A stretch of 64,000 nt of DNA. Source: Mucispirillum schaedleri ASF457 (lineage in GTDB: Bacteria; Chrysiogenota; Deferribacteres; Deferribacterales; Mucispirillaceae). Below the pieces are notes generated by a model, which saw only the letters and a program-made list of their open reading frames with translations, was not told where the DNA came from and searched no databases. The stretch lies in NCBI RefSeq assembly GCF_000487995.2, contig NZ_CP097562.1, positions 1,919,001 to 1,983,000 of the forward strand, in the 5' to 3' direction. The position numbers and the translations under genes were made by a program. Position 1 is the stretch's first letter. Every line of letters starts with the position of its first letter. Shown here piece after piece: positions 17,848-26,411 of this stretch.

Positions 17848-18168
17848 TTAATTAGTGTTTTTCCACATCATTTTAGCAAGCTCTATAATATCTTCTGATG
17901 GGAAAGCATCTACTAAATTATCAGCTTTTTCTCCGTCAAGATTTTTTATGACATTTTTTAACTCTTTATTAACTTCTTCAACACTTTCAAGTTTAAATTC
18001 GCTTGAATTTCTATTCATTTGAGCAGAAAGAAGTCTTATGTCATAAATATCACTAAAGCTTACTTTTTCAGCTTTGTTTCTCTCCACTTTTTTATCGTTT
18101 TGAGACCCGCGGTATGCGGAATCACTCAAACTTGTATCTATTTTAGATACTTTGTTAATATTATCCAT
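17848..18168 (-). CDS. Flagellin-linked small protein, copy A
   Basis: 106 aa. Start set at ATG 18168 because the paralogues begin M[DG]N..KVS.ID, and GGGCGGG lies upstream; ATG 18174 is the alternative. The N-terminus (MDNINKVSKIDTSLS) and the mid motif VSFSDIYDIR are shared with the gene after the third flagellin. The C-terminal half is helical (ESVEEVNKELKNVIKNL). No signal peptide, cysteine cluster or known domain is seen. Situated 72 nt after the minus-strand flagellin with a hairpin between. Function unknown; a flagellin chaperone, an anti-sigma-like factor or a secreted filament accessory are all possible. Confidence 0.8.
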   Translation of the reverse strand: MDNINKVSKIDTSLSDSAYRGSQNDKKVERNKAEKVSFSDIYDIRLLSAQMNRNSSEFKLESVEEVNKELKNVIKNLDGEKADNLVDAFPSEDIIELAKMMWKNTN

Positions 18169-18200
18169 AAGCATACCCGCCCTTTTATATTACTTAACCT

Positions 18201-18231
18201 AAATGGTATAAGTTTGAAACATATACCATTT
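18201..18231 (-). terminator. Hairpin between flagellin 1 and small gene A
   Basis: Perfect 10-bp inverted repeat AAATGGTATA / TATACCATTT with an 11-nt loop and no T-run. It looks like an mRNA-stability or partial-termination hairpin rather than a full terminator. Comparable hairpins follow the other two flagellins. Confidence 0.65.
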
Positions 18232-18239
18232 ATTATTTA

Positions 18240-20546
18240 TTATGCTAATAAAGTCATTGCATAATTAGGGATTTGGTTAGCCTGTGCAAGCATTGCAGTA
18301 GCTGACTGCATTAATACCTGCTGTGCTGCTAAATCACTAGATGCAGTAGCAATATCTAAGTCACGGATACGGCTTTCAGCAGCAATCATATTTTCCCTTG
18401 TAGTATTAAGGTTAGTAATAGTGTATTCCAGCCTGTTTATTTGAGCACCTGCTGTTGCTCTTGATTTTGAGATTTGTTCAAGTGCTAAATCAAGTTTAGT
18501 AATAGATGACTGTGCGTCATCAAAAGTTGCAACATTAACATCATTAATACCCATAGATTTAGTATCAAGCCTGCCAATAGATATATCTAATGTCTGACCT
18601 TCGTTTGCACCTATTGCTGCTTTTGTTGCATTATCTGTAATATGCAGGAATGTGCTGTTTGTGCCTGATTTTGCTTTAAATTCCATAGTGTTAGAAGCAG
18701 TATTAAATATAATATCTGCAGCAGATGATGGAGTAATATCAATATCTACACCTTCTATTACATTACGAAGTCTGCCGTCAGTAATAGTATCTTCTCCAAC
18801 AAAAGCGCCAGTATTAGCATTTTGAACAGATACTGTTAATGCTGAGTCTGTTGCTTTTTGAGTTTGAGTAACACCAAGTGCATTTAAAATACCTTCATCA
18901 CCAACAAATGTTAAATTAGAATCTTTTCCTAATACTGCACCTTGAATTGTGAATGAGCCAGCACTTGCACCATTTGTGCCATCATTTTCAGTAAACTGAA
19001 CTAAATTTTTATTAACAGATGCAGAAGCAGAACTGCCATTTGGAGCACCCATGTTAAGCTGGTCAATAATAGCAGAATTTAATTTATTTTTTAAATCTTC
19101 TATTGTATCACTGCCTTCAAGGATAACTTTTGCCACATTACCATTTCCGCCATATATACTGATTTCTTGTGTATTATCAAGCACCATTCTACCGTCTGCA
19201 TTGGTAAACTGTGCAAGCTGAGAAAGTTTTGTATATTTAGAAGCTACATCACCTTCGCCTAATATATCTATTGTGGCTGTGCCTGATACTATTTTGCCTT
19301 TTTCAAGTGTTACATCCATTGAGCCGTAATATACATTTCCTGCTTTATCCATTTGTGAAGTATAAATTGTATGAGTTGTTGCAGTAGCAGAGTTTGTTGC
19401 ACCAGCTGTAATATGTAATGTGGAGCCTGTTGAACCAACTTTGATTGTTGCTCCACTTGTTGAGCCTGCTCTACCAGCTGCTACATTTACAAGCATTTTA
19501 TCTCCGTCATTCCATGCAGCAGTTCCAAATGTTGCTGTGCCGCTGCCTGCAAAAATCCTGCTTGCTATTCCTGCAAGATTACTAAATGAGTTTGAGCTTG
19601 TAACGCCAGCAACACCACCAGTGGAAGCTACATTTGCAGAAGCCCATTCACTTAATTCACCAGTTTTTGTATTCATTACACGGAAACGGATTTGACCTGT
19701 GCCATTTGCTGACCTGTCTCCTACTGCTTCTATTTCTATTGAATATGAGTTTGCACCAGTTGCTGCAGCACTAGCAGAAGCAAAGCTTGTTACAGTTATG
19801 TTTGACATACCGCCTGTTCCCCCAGTAAGTGAAGCAGAACCTGCTGTTACTGCTCCTGAGCCTTTAACTGTTACTGTAATACCTGCTGTTGACATATCAA
19901 CAGTTCTAAGCATACCTTGAATGTTATCAAATTTTGTTATGCTTGTGCCGTTTGTTGTAATATCGTATGACATATTGCCTTTGCCAAGTGTCATCATATT
20001 AGATTTGTAAACTGAGTTTTTACCGGGGTCTAATGTATAATTTATTTTATAATCACCGGCAGCAGGAGCACCTTTAATAATTGCTTCAATATCGCCGCTT
20101 GATGCTGACCAGATAGCTGCTGCATCACCATTTAAAAGTTTTTTAGTGTTGAACTCTGTTGATGATGATACACGGTCAATTTCCTGTTTCAACTGGTCTA
20201 CTTCAAGCTGTAACATTGCTCTATCATTAGAAGTATAAGCTGGGTCGCCTGCCTGAACTGCAAGCTCTCTTATACGCTGAACCATAGATGTCATTGAGCC
20301 CATTGCACCCTCTGCTGTCTGTAACATACTTATTGCATCTTGAGAGTTTGTTGCTGCTTTTGCAAGACCAGAAATCTGTCCTCTTAATTTTTCTGATACT
20401 GCCAAGCCTGAAGCATCATCTGAAGCTGAGTTTATTCTTAAACCAGTAGATAATGCTTTTAATGTTTTTGTTAAACTGTTATTAGCATTGTTAACGCTGC
20501 TTTGAGCGCCTATTGCTGTTGAGTTATTGATAATTGAAATAGCCAT
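18240..20546 (-). CDS. Flagellin 1 (768 aa, large variable domain)
   Basis: The D0/D1 termini are conserved. N-terminus: INNSTAIGAQSSVNNANNSL, then LSTGLRINSASDDASGLAVS and MVQRIRELAVQAGDPAYTSND. C-terminus: RIRDLDIATASSDLAAQQVL to IPNYAMTLLA. The QRIREL segment is the region that in other flagellins contacts TLR5. The centre (about residues 170-650) is a long Ser/Thr/Ala/Gly-rich surface domain, so the protein is about 1.5-2 times the size of many flagellins. GGAGG is 9 nt before the ATG. It is divergent in its centre from the two plus-strand flagellins while its ends are nearly the same. Exported by the flagellar type III system. Confidence 0.96.
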   Translation of the reverse strand: MAISIINNSTAIGAQSSVNNANNSLTKTLKALSTGLRINSASDDASGLAVSEKLRGQISGLAKAATNSQDAISMLQTAEGAMGSMTSMVQRIRELAVQAGDPAYTSNDRAMLQLEVDQLKQEIDRVSSSTEFNTKKLLNGDAAAIWSASSGDIEAIIKGAPAAGDYKINYTLDPGKNSVYKSNMMTLGKGNMSYDITTNGTSITKFDNIQGMLRTVDMSTAGITVTVKGSGAVTAGSASLTGGTGGMSNITVTSFASASAAATGANSYSIEIEAVGDRSANGTGQIRFRVMNTKTGELSEWASANVASTGGVAGVTSSNSFSNLAGIASRIFAGSGTATFGTAAWNDGDKMLVNVAAGRAGSTSGATIKVGSTGSTLHITAGATNSATATTHTIYTSQMDKAGNVYYGSMDVTLEKGKIVSGTATIDILGEGDVASKYTKLSQLAQFTNADGRMVLDNTQEISIYGGNGNVAKVILEGSDTIEDLKNKLNSAIIDQLNMGAPNGSSASASVNKNLVQFTENDGTNGASAGSFTIQGAVLGKDSNLTFVGDEGILNALGVTQTQKATDSALTVSVQNANTGAFVGEDTITDGRLRNVIEGVDIDITPSSAADIIFNTASNTMEFKAKSGTNSTFLHITDNATKAAIGANEGQTLDISIGRLDTKSMGINDVNVATFDDAQSSITKLDLALEQISKSRATAGAQINRLEYTITNLNTTRENMIAAESRIRDLDIATASSDLAAQQVLMQSATAMLAQANQIPNYAMTLLA

Positions 20547-20734
20547 ATTAATATCCTCCGTGAATACAGCTTATACAAACTTTACATATTCATCCTTGAT
20601 ATGTAAGCTGCATTTTATTTAGTAAAAAATGCCCGCCAAAGCATATTTTTACTAATATTTTCCTTGCATAGATATTGTATAGTAATATCAGACTTAGAGT
20701 ATTATTTTACTTTTCTTTCTTCTCATCTCCTTAA

Positions 20735-20774
20735 CAAAACAAAAAAAGCCGCATCAGTGTTAACTAATGCGGCT
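20735..20774 (-). terminator. Intrinsic terminator upstream of flagellin 1
   Basis: Minus-strand stem AGCCGCAT (20774-20767) / ATGCGGCT (20754-20747) followed by TTTTTTT. It lies about 190 nt before the flagellin 1 start, with no gene ending there. Confidence 0.85.
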
Positions 20775-20955
20775 CAATTGTGTTGATACATACATTTATA
20801 TTTATAAATATTCAATAATAAATGTTTCAACAGCTTTATCATATATATAATATGTATAACTAACTATGCTTAAATATTTTATTTATATGCAGATAAATAT
20901 GAATAATATACATACTTCATAAACAAATACTGATTAAAGCATAGTGATTAAACAT

Positions 20956-21160
20956 AAAAAAAACCAAGACACAGGGTATAATCCTGCCTTGGCTCATATA
21001 TTTTGATACCATATTTCAATGTAATATAAGCTATTCATCCACTAATAACTTACAATGCTAAGCTGTTTAAACAAACTTAGCGAAAGAAACCCCCTGATTT
21101 CACTGGCAGGTTCTTATTCGCTCCATATATATATGCAGTTTACGCACATGCTGCATATTT
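20956..21160 (-). ncRNA. Candidate structured non-coding RNA with own terminator
   Basis: On the minus strand, a TATAAT-like box (about 21173-21168) is followed by four hairpins. First: ATATGCAG/CTGCATAT (21158-21131). Second: a long stem closed by AGCGAA/TTCGCT (21122-21079). Third: GCTAAG/CTTAGC (21081-21057), which shares 3 nt with the second, so the two compete. Fourth: a terminator hairpin CCAAG../..CTTGG (20992-20964) with an eight-T run. CCTGCC in the second hairpin (21110-21105) is exactly complementary to GGCAGG in the terminator arm (20988-20983). No reading frame of note. Could be an sRNA or a switch-like leader. No -35 box was recognised. Confidence 0.5.
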
Positions 21161-21516
21161 TAAACATATTATACACACGCATAGTATAATATATATAATA
21201 TTTTATATATTTTTTTATAAATTGCAATATTTTTTTTGGTGATACCAGTATATTTTTTTAAATCCACTCATTTTTAAGATACTTTGCTTAAAAATCAAGT
21301 TCAGCATGACATAAGTTGAAGTGTATAAATGCTCTATTTAACTTTGTATATTTTTTAATGCAAAAGTATTTTTATATTGTATATATTTTTGATATACTAA
21401 AATATGTATTCCTGAGTGAGTATCAACGAGCGAAGGAACTATTAATATTATAGATTATACTATTTTAGATACTTCGCCTTTGGTTCAGCATTGACATAAT
21501 TTTTTTAAAAAAATTC

Positions 21517-21543
21517 TAAAGTATTTTTTTTATATACCGATAA
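21517..21543 (+). promoter_or_regulatory. Sigma-28-like promoter 1
   Basis: TAAA (21517-21520), 15-bp spacer, then ACCGATAA (21536-21543). This matches the FliA consensus TAAA-N15-GCCGATAA with one mismatch and exact spacing. Position in a flagellin locus supports it. Confidence 0.7.
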
Positions 21544-21601
21544 ATAAGCCATAAAGGGAATATATAGTTTATAAAACCTTTAAAAAAATAATAAAAAATA
21601 C

Positions 21602-21628
21602 TAAACTTATTTAAAATATTTCCGATAA
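21602..21628 (+). promoter_or_regulatory. Sigma-28-like promoter 2
   Basis: TAAA (21602-21605), 15-bp spacer, TCCGATAA (21621-21628). One mismatch to the FliA consensus. A short transcript from here would end at the terminator 21695-21734, about 100 nt long. Confidence 0.7.
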
Positions 21629-21694
21629 AGAAAATGTGTAAGGAAATTATAAAGAATTAAAAATTGATTTTAACATAAAGGCATCAAAAAAATT

Positions 21695-21734
21695 GAGCTG
21701 GTAGAGATTATCTCTTTATCAGCTCTTTTTTTTT
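21695..21734 (+). terminator. Intrinsic terminator downstream of sigma-28-like promoters
   Basis: GAGCTG..CAGCTC stem with inner AGA/TCT pairing, then eight Ts. No coding gene precedes it on this strand within 1 kb. Confidence 0.88.
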
Positions 21735-21828
21735 AAACAGTCAGTATTATTGTTAAATAGATAGTTATTATTCTTAATGTGATGTTTTTTATATTTTAAA
21801 TATGATTATATCGGTATTAAACCAATTA

Positions 21829-21867
21829 AGCCGGCTTTATGTTTTTGCATAATGTCGGCTTTTTTTA
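21829..21867 (+). terminator. Second intrinsic terminator upstream of flagellin 2
   Basis: AAGCCG (21829-21834) pairs with CGGCTT, then seven Ts. The preceding sequence (GGTATTAAACCAATTAAGCC) resembles that before the terminator at 25927 upstream of flagellin 3. Confidence 0.85.
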
Positions 21868-21898
21868 TTTATAAATATTGGTGTATTCAGGTTTTATC

Positions 21899-21922
21899 AA
21901 TAAGGTTTTTCAAAACCTTATT
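21899..21922 (+). repeat. Perfect 11-bp inverted repeat
   Basis: AATAAGGTTTT-TC-AAAACCTTATT. Hairpin or operator-like palindrome downstream of the second terminator; no T-run, so not a terminator. Confidence 0.7.
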
Positions 21923-22451
21923 AATAAGGCTTGATGTATAAGCTTTTTCCTTTTGAGCATGCTTTTCAGCAGTGTGAGCAGCTGCTGGTAAGCGAATGTA
22001 ATTTGTGTATATGCAGTATGATACATGAATAAGTATTAATGAGAGAATTAATAGAGCTGTTTAAGTTATTTTCAGGCTGAAAAGCCACTTGCGCGGAAAA
22101 TCAACAAAAGCAGCGGGCTATATTATTTTAGAGAGGTGAGAATAAATTAAAGAAATTTTAGTTTAATTTCAGGTTTATAAGTTATCCATAAACTTTAGTG
22201 CAAGGACAAATTTTTATACAGTAAAGTAAGGAAGAATATGCCTGAAAATATATGCAGTGTAGATAATATAAAATACTCATGCAGCAGTATATTTTTAGGA
22301 TAAGAACCATATCTTTATGTATAAGAACATTATGTTATACCTTATGTTTATAAGGTAAATAATAACATTTTATGGCATATAAATATGCTATTATGTAATT
22401 AACAACTAAAAAATTTTTTTAGCAGACAAATTTAAATTTAGATAGGATGAA

Positions 22452-22475
22452 ATATAAGAACACGGATGTTCTTAT
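22452..22475 (+). promoter_or_regulatory. Flagellin 2 leader hairpin
   Basis: ATAAGAACA and TGTTCTTAT form a perfect 9-bp stem around CGGA, about 50 nt before the ribosome site (GGAGG 22523-22527). Likely 5'-UTR structure, or an operator palindrome. Confidence 0.55.
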
Positions 22476-22535
22476 AAAGCTTTTCATTATAGTTGGAAGG
22501 ATAATGATTAAGCATATTTCATGGAGGATAAAATT

Positions 22536-24830
22536 ATGGCTCTTTCAATAGTTAATAACTCAACAGCAATAGGCGCTCAAAGCAGCGTTAACAATGCTAA
22601 TAATAACTTAACAAAAACAATTAAATCATTATCAACTGGTTTAAGAATTAACTCTGCATCAGACGACGCATCAGGTTTAGCAGTATCAGAAAAATTAAGA
22701 GCACAGATTTCTGGTTTAAACAAAGCAGCAACAAATGCTCAAGATGCAATAAGTATGTTACAGACAGCAGAGGGAGCAATGGGCTCAATGACATCTATGG
22801 TTCAGCGTATAAGAGAGCTTGCAGTTCAGGCAGGCGACCCAGCTTATACTTCTAATGATAGAGCAATGTTACAGCTTGAAGTAGACCAGTTGAAACAGGA
22901 AATTGACCGTGTATCATCATCAACAGAGTTTAACACTAAAAAACTTTTAAATGGTGATGCAGCTGCATTATGGTCAGCATCTAATGGTGATATTGAAGCT
23001 ATTATTAAAGGTGCCGCAGCAGAAGGCAACTATAAAATATCTTATGATGTAGACCCAGGTCAAAACTCAGTATATAAATCAAATATTATGCGTCTTGGCG
23101 AAGGTGAAATGTCATATGACATAAATACAAATGGCACAAGCATAACAAAATTTGATAATATTCAAGGTATGCTTCGTGGCAGTGATATGACTATTAAAGT
23201 TAAAGGCACAGCAGCAACAACAGCTTCAGCAGTATTTACTGGTGGAACAGGCGGCATGAATTCTGCTGCAATGACAGCAGCTGGCTTTACATCAACAGCA
23301 TTAGCAACAGTAACTGGTGGAAACTCATATTCAATAGAATTTGAAGCAGTAGGAGACAGGTCAGCAAGCGGCACAGGTCAAATCCGTTTCCGTGTAATGA
23401 ATACTAAAACTGGCGAATTAAGTGAGTGGAAAACAGCATCAGTTAATAGTGCAGGGGCAGTGCTAAATGCATCAGCAATATCAACTGGTTTAGCAGGTCT
23501 TGATAAACCTGTTCTGACATCAGCTGCTACAACTTTTACAGCAACAGCAGCTTGGACAAGTGGAGATAAAATGCTTGTAAATGTTGCAGGTGTAAGAGCT
23601 TCAAGCTCAACTTCAGCAACTATTCAGATAGGCTCAACAGGCTCTACTTTACATATTAATGCAGATGCAACTAATTCTGCTACTGCTACAACCCATACTG
23701 TTTACACATCCCAAATGGATAATGCAGGTAATGTATATTACGGCTCAATGGATATAAAATTTGAAAAAGGTGCTATAGTATCAGGCACAGCATCAATAGA
23801 TATATTAGGCGAAGGTGATGTGGCTTCTAAATATACAAAACTTTCTCAGCTTGCACAGTTTACTAATGCAGATGGCAGAATGGTTCTTGATAATACACAA
23901 GAAATCAGCATATATGCAGGCAATGGCAAAACAGCTAAAGTTACACTTGAAGGCAGCGACACAATAGCAGATTTAGAAAGCAAATTAACAGCAGCGTTAG
24001 TTGACCAGCTTGGTATGGGAGCAGATGTAACAAATACAAGTGCAACAACAGTTAATAACAACCTTGTAAAATTTGTAGAAGATACAAGTTCTGGAGACAG
24101 GGCAGTAGCTGGCACATTTGTAATACAAGGTGCAGTATTAGGTAGTGACTCTAATCTTACATTTGTAGGTGATGAAGGTGTGCTTAATGCGTTAGGTATC
24201 ACTCAAATCCAAAAAGCAAGCGACTCAGCATTAAATGTAAGAGTGCAGGATGCCCACACTGGAGCATTTATAGGTGAAGATACAGTAACAGATGGAAGAC
24301 TTCGTAATGTCATACAAGGTGTAGATATTGATATTAAACCAGAATCTGCAACTAATATATCATTTGATACAGCAAGCAATACAATGAAATTTCTTGCTAA
24401 AGGCGAGCCAACAGTAGCATATCTTCACATTAAAGATAACTCAACAGTGGCAGCAATAGGTGCTAATGAAGGTCAAACATTAGATATATCTATAGGCAGA
24501 CTTGATACAAAATCTATGGAAATAGATGGTATCACAGTAGCTACACTGGAAGATTCGCAAAAAGCAATAACAAAACTTGATATGGCATTAGAGCAAATAT
24601 CAAAAGCAAGAGCAACAGCAGGTGCTCAAATGAATAGGTTAGAATATACTATCAGCAACCTGAATACAACAAGGGAAAACATGGTAGCAGCAGAAAGCCG
24701 TATCCGTGACTTAGATATAGCTGTAGCTTCTACTAATTTAGCGGCACAACAGGTAGTTCTCCAATCAGCAACTGCAATGCTTGCGCAGGCTAACCAAATC
24801 CCAAGCTATGCAATGCAGTTATTAGGCTAG
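22536..24830 (+). CDS. Flagellin 2 (764 aa)
   Basis: Start at ATG 22536 (MALSIVNNSTAIGAQ) behind GGAGG; an upstream ATG at 22521 contains the ribosome site and is rejected. D0/D1 ends as in flagellin 1: RIRELAVQAGDPAYT in the N-part, RIRDLDIAVASTNLAAQQVV near the C-end, final SYAMQLLG. The centre is a Thr/Ala/Ser-rich domain, nearly identical over long stretches to flagellin 3 and exactly the same length, but clearly different from flagellin 1. Exported filament subunit. Terminator at 24848-24876. Confidence 0.96.
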   Translation: MALSIVNNSTAIGAQSSVNNANNNLTKTIKSLSTGLRINSASDDASGLAVSEKLRAQISGLNKAATNAQDAISMLQTAEGAMGSMTSMVQRIRELAVQAGDPAYTSNDRAMLQLEVDQLKQEIDRVSSSTEFNTKKLLNGDAAALWSASNGDIEAIIKGAAAEGNYKISYDVDPGQNSVYKSNIMRLGEGEMSYDINTNGTSITKFDNIQGMLRGSDMTIKVKGTAATTASAVFTGGTGGMNSAAMTAAGFTSTALATVTGGNSYSIEFEAVGDRSASGTGQIRFRVMNTKTGELSEWKTASVNSAGAVLNASAISTGLAGLDKPVLTSAATTFTATAAWTSGDKMLVNVAGVRASSSTSATIQIGSTGSTLHINADATNSATATTHTVYTSQMDNAGNVYYGSMDIKFEKGAIVSGTASIDILGEGDVASKYTKLSQLAQFTNADGRMVLDNTQEISIYAGNGKTAKVTLEGSDTIADLESKLTAALVDQLGMGADVTNTSATTVNNNLVKFVEDTSSGDRAVAGTFVIQGAVLGSDSNLTFVGDEGVLNALGITQIQKASDSALNVRVQDAHTGAFIGEDTVTDGRLRNVIQGVDIDIKPESATNISFDTASNTMKFLAKGEPTVAYLHIKDNSTVAAIGANEGQTLDISIGRLDTKSMEIDGITVATLEDSQKAITKLDMALEQISKARATAGAQMNRLEYTISNLNTTRENMVAAESRIRDLDIAVASTNLAAQQVVLQSATAMLAQANQIPSYAMQLLG

Positions 24831-24847
24831 TAAAGGAATACAAATAT

Positions 24848-24880
24848 AAAGGTGGGGATATTTATCCCTGCCTTTTAATA
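24848..24880 (+). terminator. Terminator after flagellin 2
   Basis: AAAGG.GGGGAT / ATCCC..CCTTTT stem, then a T-rich run. It lies 18 nt after the stop. Confidence 0.8.
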
Positions 24881-25205
24881 TTTTTATTAAGTATTTTATC
24901 AAAATGTTTAATAAAGATATTAGTTTTAATATTAATAATAAATAGGATAATGTTTTAAACAGTTTGCAGGTTCTATTAATTATAACTTGTGGCAATCGCA
25001 ATACTGTATAAAATTATTGTAGTTTATATATTATAGATACTTCGCCTTTCAGGCTCAGTATGACCGTGCAGTGTATTTATTATTTGTAAAATATTTCACA
25101 CTTGTTGTCTATTCTGAGCAAAGCGAAGAATCTGATGCTTGTAAACTGTAATTAGAGCTGCAAACTTTTTGGGACACTATAATTTTAAAAGCGGAGGGTT
25201 ATGTT

Positions 25206-25487
25206 ATGGATAACGAATATAAAGTATCATGGATAGATACCAATCCGCAAAACTCATCATACAAAAATGAGTATTTTGCAAAAATAAAAACAGAGAAAAA
25301 AAGTTTATCTCAAGATTTAAAAGATAAATATGAGCATCGTTTACAAAAAGGTGAATTTACTGTATTAGATAATATTGAAGCAAAATCAAAACTGGAAAAT
25401 GTGCTATCGTTTTTACCAAATATTAATCCTGATGGACTTGTTGATAATATTTCTTATGATTTTGTTTCATACTGCAGCAGTTTTTAA
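25206..25487 (+). CDS. Flagellin-linked small protein, copy B
   Basis: 93 aa, ATG 25206 behind GGAGGG. The N-terminus MDNEYKVSWIDTN matches the family signature of copies A and C. The rest is charged and helical (KKSLSQDLKDKYEHRLQKGEF; IEAKSKLENVLSF) and has diverged most. One cysteine near the C-terminus (SYCSSF). It is 375 nt after flagellin 2 and beyond that gene's terminator, so it needs its own promoter or read-through. Family B repeats lie between. Function unknown. Confidence 0.78.
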   Translation: MDNEYKVSWIDTNPQNSSYKNEYFAKIKTEKKSLSQDLKDKYEHRLQKGEFTVLDNIEAKSKLENVLSFLPNINPDGLVDNISYDFVSYCSSF

Positions 25488-25605
25488 AAGCAATATATAA
25501 GTATATGTTTACACACAGAGCCTTATTTATATTATATCTGCTTGAATATGCAAGGGATATAATGTATTGCTGGTGTAAATTTTAGATTTTTGTATCAAAA
25601 TAATT

Positions 25606-25644
25606 GGGCTGAAAAACTAACTTGTTTTATCAGTCTTTTTTTGT
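25606..25644 (+). terminator. Terminator after small gene B
   Basis: GGCTGA / TCAGTC stem (one G-T pair) extended by AAAC/GTTT, followed by seven Ts. 118 nt beyond the small gene. Confidence 0.75.
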
Positions 25645-25926
25645 TGACAAAATTATATATAAGGATTATAAGTAAATTAATATCGGTTATGATATTAAGA
25701 AACTTTAATAAAAATAATGCTTTGCATGAAAATATGACGACCAAAGTATTTAAAATATAGTCACTCTGAATGAAGTGAAGAGACTAAAATTTATATTAAA
25801 CTGTGAAATTTAGATTCTTTGCCTTTTTTAAAGGCTAAGAATGATATACAAGTAGTTAATAATAAGAGTTGCAAGGACAAAATTTTTAATAAAAGTTATA
25901 AAATTTAAAATGGTATTAATACAATT

Positions 25927-25964
25927 AAGCCACTATCAAGGTTATCCTTTTTAGTGGTTTTTTT
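25927..25964 (+). terminator. Intrinsic terminator upstream of flagellin 3
   Basis: AAGCCACTA (25927-25935) pairs with TAGTGGTTT (25952-25960), followed by Ts. No gene ends nearby; it parallels the terminator at 21829. Confidence 0.85.
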
Positions 25965-26363
25965 ATTTAAATTATTTATAGATTTTTGCTGTATGATTAG
26001 AATAGATATTCTACTTTAATAGTATATTACTTTCTATTCATGCGAAAAAAATCTAAAATTAATATAATATTAATAATTAATGAGGTGAAAGAAAAAAGGA
26101 TACACTTACTTTTTATCAAGGTTTAGCTTTTTACCATAAAATAAGCAAATGAAAGGACGAGTTTTTAAGCCTTACTGTATGAAGAATATATGTATTTTGA
26201 ATATGCACTTTATAATAAAGCATGAAAGCCCTGCTGGCTTTATCAAAATAAGCAAAATAACATACAGTAAATGTGTATTAAGGGTAGTTTATTCCATTGT
26301 AAATTAAATACACTTGGCTTTTAAGTATCCATATTTGGCGGTATGGTGCTTAAAGAAACATAC

Positions 26364-26381
26364 AGGCATGGAAGCCTGTAT
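26364..26381 (+). promoter_or_regulatory. Flagellin 3 leader hairpin
   Basis: ACAGGC / GCCTGT stem with a short loop, about 18 nt before the ribosome site. Comparable leader hairpins precede flagellins 1 and 2. Confidence 0.5.
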
Positions 26382-26411
26382 AAAAAAGAGTTTATCAGGG
26401 AGGATAATATT

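Larger units (their letters stand above)
20547..22535. other. 2-kb gene-free regulatory region between divergent flagellins
   Basis: No convincing gene on either strand. Leftward: a structured-RNA candidate (21160-20956) and two intrinsic terminators. Rightward: two sigma-28-like promoters, two terminators and leader hairpins. Family B repeats occur at 21277-21312 and 21464-21494. Confidence 0.7.
25645..26411. other. Gene-free leader region of flagellin 3
   Basis: Contains degenerate family B repeats (25759-25785, 25808-25845), the terminator at 25927-25964 and a leader hairpin near 26364. No gene recognised on either strand. Confidence 0.6.

Noticed and set aside
20956-21160. Assignment of the structured RNA to 6S RNA
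   Set aside because: The length fits, but I cannot see the long closing stem and central bubble of 6S RNA; several separate hairpins argue against it.
22373-26350. Sigma-54-like TGGC sites upstream of the flagellins (about 22373, 26333, and 20650 on the minus strand)
   Set aside because: Spacing between GG and GC is 11, 9, or lacks GC altogether, against the strict 10 of the -24/-12 consensus. Too weak to call.
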